A stretch of DNA of 9,225 nucleotides from an uncultured Alphaproteobacteria bacterium. Lineage in GTDB: Bacteria > Pseudomonadota > Alphaproteobacteria > RUG11792. The DNA lies in the NCBI GenBank assembly GCA_905236375.1, contig CAJOOW010000153.1, positions 1 through 9,225 on the forward strand. Direction: 5' to 3'. Shown piece after piece: positions 6,800-9,225 of this stretch (the first letter of the stretch is position 1; the number at the start of each line of letters is the position of its first letter). Position numbers and translations under genes: made by a program. Below the pieces are notes generated by a model. It was given only the letters and a program-made list of their open reading frames with translations. It was not told the DNA's origin and made no database searches.

Positions 6800-7667
6800 A
6801 TGTTATTCAATAAGCTCTCTCGATTTTTAATCTTAATTTTGGTCTGCTTTTCCTCAAATTTGTTGAGCGGAACGGGGAATGCCTCGACAGCATCGCAATC
6901 ATCCCAATCATCCGAACGAGCCGATTTAATTAGGCGAGGTTTCTTAATAGGACTTCATCTTTATAAACAAAAATTAGCCCCTGACTGGGTTAAAAACGCG
7001 AAGACAGCAGGTGGCACAGATTTAACTTCATCTTTCGAAGAAATTGGGAAAATTTTGGGTGAAATCGTTGATTATAAAATGGATTCGTCCAAAGCTCCAA
7101 CCATTGACTATTATGTAAACAGCATGTCAAAACCAGCGCATTGGAATTACGTTTTCGTAAACAAAGTGGATTTATAGCAAGATAATCGATGGCGCCAAAT
7201 ACGATCTTGAAAAAGTTGCATCCGATTTATTAACAAGGTATGGTGACTCTTATCGAAGCAAAATTGAGGAGGCAAAATCTGATGCGAAATGTTATATAGA
7301 TGGCCTGAAACTAGATGATATTTGTAATAAGATTAGAGCTTCATTTCAGAATACTCAAAAAGATTGTCGACATCATATGCTTAAAGAATTTTTTGGCTTG
7401 GCTCCTTTCGAAATTTTCCCAAGGTTGGCATTTAAAAATGGTTTACCCGAAACTATTAAAGAACTTTGGAAGCCAGATCCGTCAGAAAGAGGTCACTGGT
7501 CTTCACAGCATGGTCTCCCTTCTCATCGCAAGCAAGGTTTTCATCATCATCCTGGGCAGAGATCTGGCCCACCTCATGATCATTACTGGTTCATCAGTTT
7601 TTTATCAAATGATCAATTATCAATTCAGAACAAACCACATCCACATGTGAGAAACAAAAAGCATTAG
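6800..7667 (+). pseudogene. Frameshifted gene for an exported, His-rich-tailed protein of unknown function
   Basis: The ATG at 6800 has AAGAGG (6787-6792) 7 bases upstream and opens a signal peptide (hydrophobic FLILILVCFSSNLL, likely cut near GNAS, residue 28). The frame reads for 125 residues and meets TAG at 7175-7177. The +1 frame opens right after its own stop (7158-7160) and continues without a break from 7161 to TAG at 7665-7667. Removing one base, for example one T of the TTT at 7171-7173, joins the halves as VDYSKIIDGAKYDLEK and restores a 288-residue protein. The second half has three cysteines (AKCYID, DICNK, KDCRHH) and a tail with 11 histidines in its last 59 residues, including FHHHPGQ and GPPHDHYWF. 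The downstream half has no good start signal of its own, so separate translation is unlikely. I do not recognise the family. A sequencing error or programmed frameshift are alternatives to true decay. Confidence 0.75.
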
Positions 7668-7671
7668 AAAA

Positions 7672-7706
7672 ATAAAAAAGAGCGGTGCATTTGAAGCATC
7701 GCTCTT
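7672..7706 (-). terminator. Rho-independent terminator of hppA
   Basis: Two 11-base arms (7678-7688 and 7696-7706) pair with a single G-U wobble around a 7-base loop. On the minus strand the stem is followed by six T (7674-7679) and more T beyond. It lies 23 bases past the hppA stop codon. On the plus strand no T-run follows, so any effect on the convergent upstream gene would be weak. Confidence 0.88.
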
Positions 7707-7729
7707 ACCACGAACACATTAATGTTCAA

Positions 7730-9225
7730 TTATGCAGCTAGTATCGCCAAAAGCAACAAAGCTACTATATTTATGATCTTTATCATCGGGTTAACTGCAG
7801 GACCTGCGGTATCTTTGTATGGATCGCCAACGGTATCTCCAGTCACCGAGGCTTTGTGAGCCTCTGAACCTTTTCCGCCAAAATTTCCGTCTTCGATGTA
7901 TTTTTTAGCATTATCCCAAGCTCCTCCGCCTGAAGTCATTGAGATTGCAACAAAAAGACCAGAGACAATAGTCCCTATCAATGTAGCGCCTAATGCAGAA
8001 AATGCAGCGCTCTGACCAGCTATTGCATCAATAGCGAAATAGACCAAGATCGGAGCAAAAAGAGGGAGGATTGAAGGAACAATCATCTCTTTAATTGCAG
8101 ATTTTGTCAAAAGATCAACGGCAGCCTTATAGTCAGGTTTGGCCTTCCCGGTCATTATTCCTTTGATTTCTTTAAATTGACGACGAACTTCCATGACAAC
8201 TGCGCCCCCAGCTTTTCCAACTGCTTTCATTCCAAAAGAGCCAAAAAGATATGGCAACATTGCGCCAAAAAGCAATCCAACCAAAACGTATGGGCTTTGA
8301 AGATTGAATTCAACATTTAAACCTGGAAAATAATGAATCAAATCTTCAACGTAAGTCGCAAAGAGAACCAGAGCAGCAAGACCAGCAGATCCTATCGCAT
8401 AGCCTTTTGTCACTGCTTTTGTTGTGTTTCCAACAGCATCTAGTGCGTCTGTTATTGTTCTGACTTCACTTGGCAATTCAGACATTTCTGCGATTCCACC
8501 AGCATTATCTGTCACTGGGCCATAAGCATCTAAGGCAACAATAATTCCGGCAAAGGCCAACATTGTCGTTGCTGCAATTGCAATTCCAAACAATCCAGCG
8601 CTCATATAAGCGAAGATAATTCCAGCACAGATAACAATAGTCGGCATAGCAGTTGCTTCCATTGAAACAGCTAATCCTTGTATGATATTTGTTGCATGAC
8701 CGGTTTGTGAGGCGCTAGCGACACTTTTCACAGGCCTATATGAAACAGACGTATAGAATTCTGTTACAACAACCAAAAGACCCGTGACGACGACTCCAAC
8801 AAAGCAACATTTTAGCAGATCAAATGGAGTAAATACTCCTCCAGCAAATGTAATTTCCGTATTTAGAGAATCAAATATCATATTGTTAACTGCATAAATG
8901 AAAATTACAGAAGCGATTCCAGAAGCTATTAATCCTTTATATAAAGCTTTCATTATCTTTTTTGAAGAATCGAGTTTAACAAAGAATGTTCCAATTATTG
9001 ATCCAACAATGCAAACAGCACTTATAGCCAAAGGATAAAGCATCATGATTGATTTAAACTCTTCAACAAAATGAATGCTAGCCAAGACCATCGAGGCAAC
9101 AATCGTAACTGCATATGTCTCAAAAAGATCGGCTGCCATCCCAGCACAATCTCCGACATTATCTCCGACATTGTCAGCAATAACGGCGGGATTTCTTGGA
9201 TCATCTTCAGGAATATTTGATTCAA
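7730..9225 (-). CDS. hppA: Membrane-bound proton-translocating pyrophosphatase, 5' end missing
   Basis: HppA hydrolyses pyrophosphate and pumps protons across the inner membrane. About 497 residues are visible, the C-terminal two thirds or more of a protein usually 660-720 long; the frame stays open to the right edge. The visible part begins with [19 protein letters not shown] and [14 protein letters not shown], the Asp-rich substrate and metal-binding loop. A start placed at the Met in CAGMAADLF (9139) would be wrong, because this catalytic motif lies upstream of it. Later motifs include [34 protein letters not shown], and the C-terminal [14 protein letters not shown] and [15 protein letters not shown]. 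Many hydrophobic segments match the 16-helix fold. Lysine in GNTTKAV (codon 8417-8419) occupies the position that is alanine in potassium-dependent enzymes, so this one is inferred to be potassium-independent. It ends in a strong terminator. Confidence 0.97.
   Translation of the reverse strand, partial: ESNIPEDDPRNPAVIADNVGDNVGDCAGMAADLFETYAVTIVASMVLASIHFVEEFKSIMMLYPLAISAVCIVGSIIGTFFVKLDSSKKIMKALYKGLIASGIASVIFIYAVNNMIFDSLNTEITFAGGVFTPFDLLKCCFVGVVVTGLLVVVTEFYTSVSYRPVKSVASASQTGHATNIIQGLAVSMEATAMPTIVICAGIIFAYMSAGLFGIAIAATTMLAFAGIIVALDAYGPVTDNAGGIAEMSELPSEVRTITDALDAVGNTTKAVTKGYAIGSAGLAALVLFATYVEDLIHYFPGLNVEFNLQSPYVLVGLLFGAMLPYLFGSFGMKAVGKAGGAVVMEVRRQFKEIKGIMTGKAKPDYKAAVDLLTKSAIKEMIVPSILPLFAPILVYFAIDAIAGQSAAFSALGATLIGTIVSGLFVAISMTSGGGAWDNAKKYIEDGNFGGKGSEAHKASVTGDTVGDPYKDTAGPAVNPMIKIINIVALLLLAILAA

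Noticed and set aside
6778..6813. A tiny ORF starting at ATG 6778 or 6784 that overlaps the start of the exported-protein gene
   Set aside because: Its Lys-Arg codons are just the AAGAGG ribosome binding site of the main gene read in another frame, so its basic character is an artefact.
7315..7650. A plus-strand ORF of 111 codons over the second half of the broken exported-protein gene
   Set aside because: It is in a third frame. The frame ending at 7667 joins smoothly to the signal-peptide half by a single-base change, so this one is a shadow.

Overview
The window is an AT-rich bacterial chromosome segment. Its content points to an alphaproteobacterium, possibly a host-associated lineage such as Holosporales or Rickettsiales. 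This is inferred from a ParB-like C-terminus, a membrane pyrophosphatase that resembles the Rhodospirillum type, scattered single housekeeping genes, and two small exported proteins that I do not recognise. No marker in the window fixes the taxon.

Layout from left to right: (1) the last 58 codons of a plus-strand gene that looks like parB, with a hairpin terminator built over its stop codon; (2) a minus-strand gene for an exported, helical protein of unknown function (222-1001); (3) plus-strand pheT, complete, with its own promoter and no pheS next to it; (4) minus-strand ruvB, tail to tail with pheT and only 10 bases apart, without ruvA or ruvC; (5) a divergent control region of about 220 bases with a strong extended -10 promoter for ruvB and short ORFs that overlap the starts of both flanking genes; (6) plus-strand slt-type soluble lytic transglycosylase; (7) a plus-strand gene for an exported protein (6800-7667), broken by a one-base frameshift and ending in a histidine-rich tail; (8) the 3' part of minus-strand hppA, cut off by the right edge, with a clear rho-independent terminator at 7672-7706.

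The genes do not form one pathway. They are translation (PheT), recombination (RuvB), cell-wall turnover (Slt), energy conservation (HppA) and probably chromosome segregation (ParB), all as single transcription units in alternating directions. I see no tRNA, rRNA, CRISPR array, transposase or phage gene. No stretch longer than 300 bases lacks a gene.

The parts least explained by known families are the two exported proteins, the frameshift and histidine-rich tail of the second one, and the short upstream ORFs before ruvB and slt. I do not see convincing evidence for a new multi-gene system.
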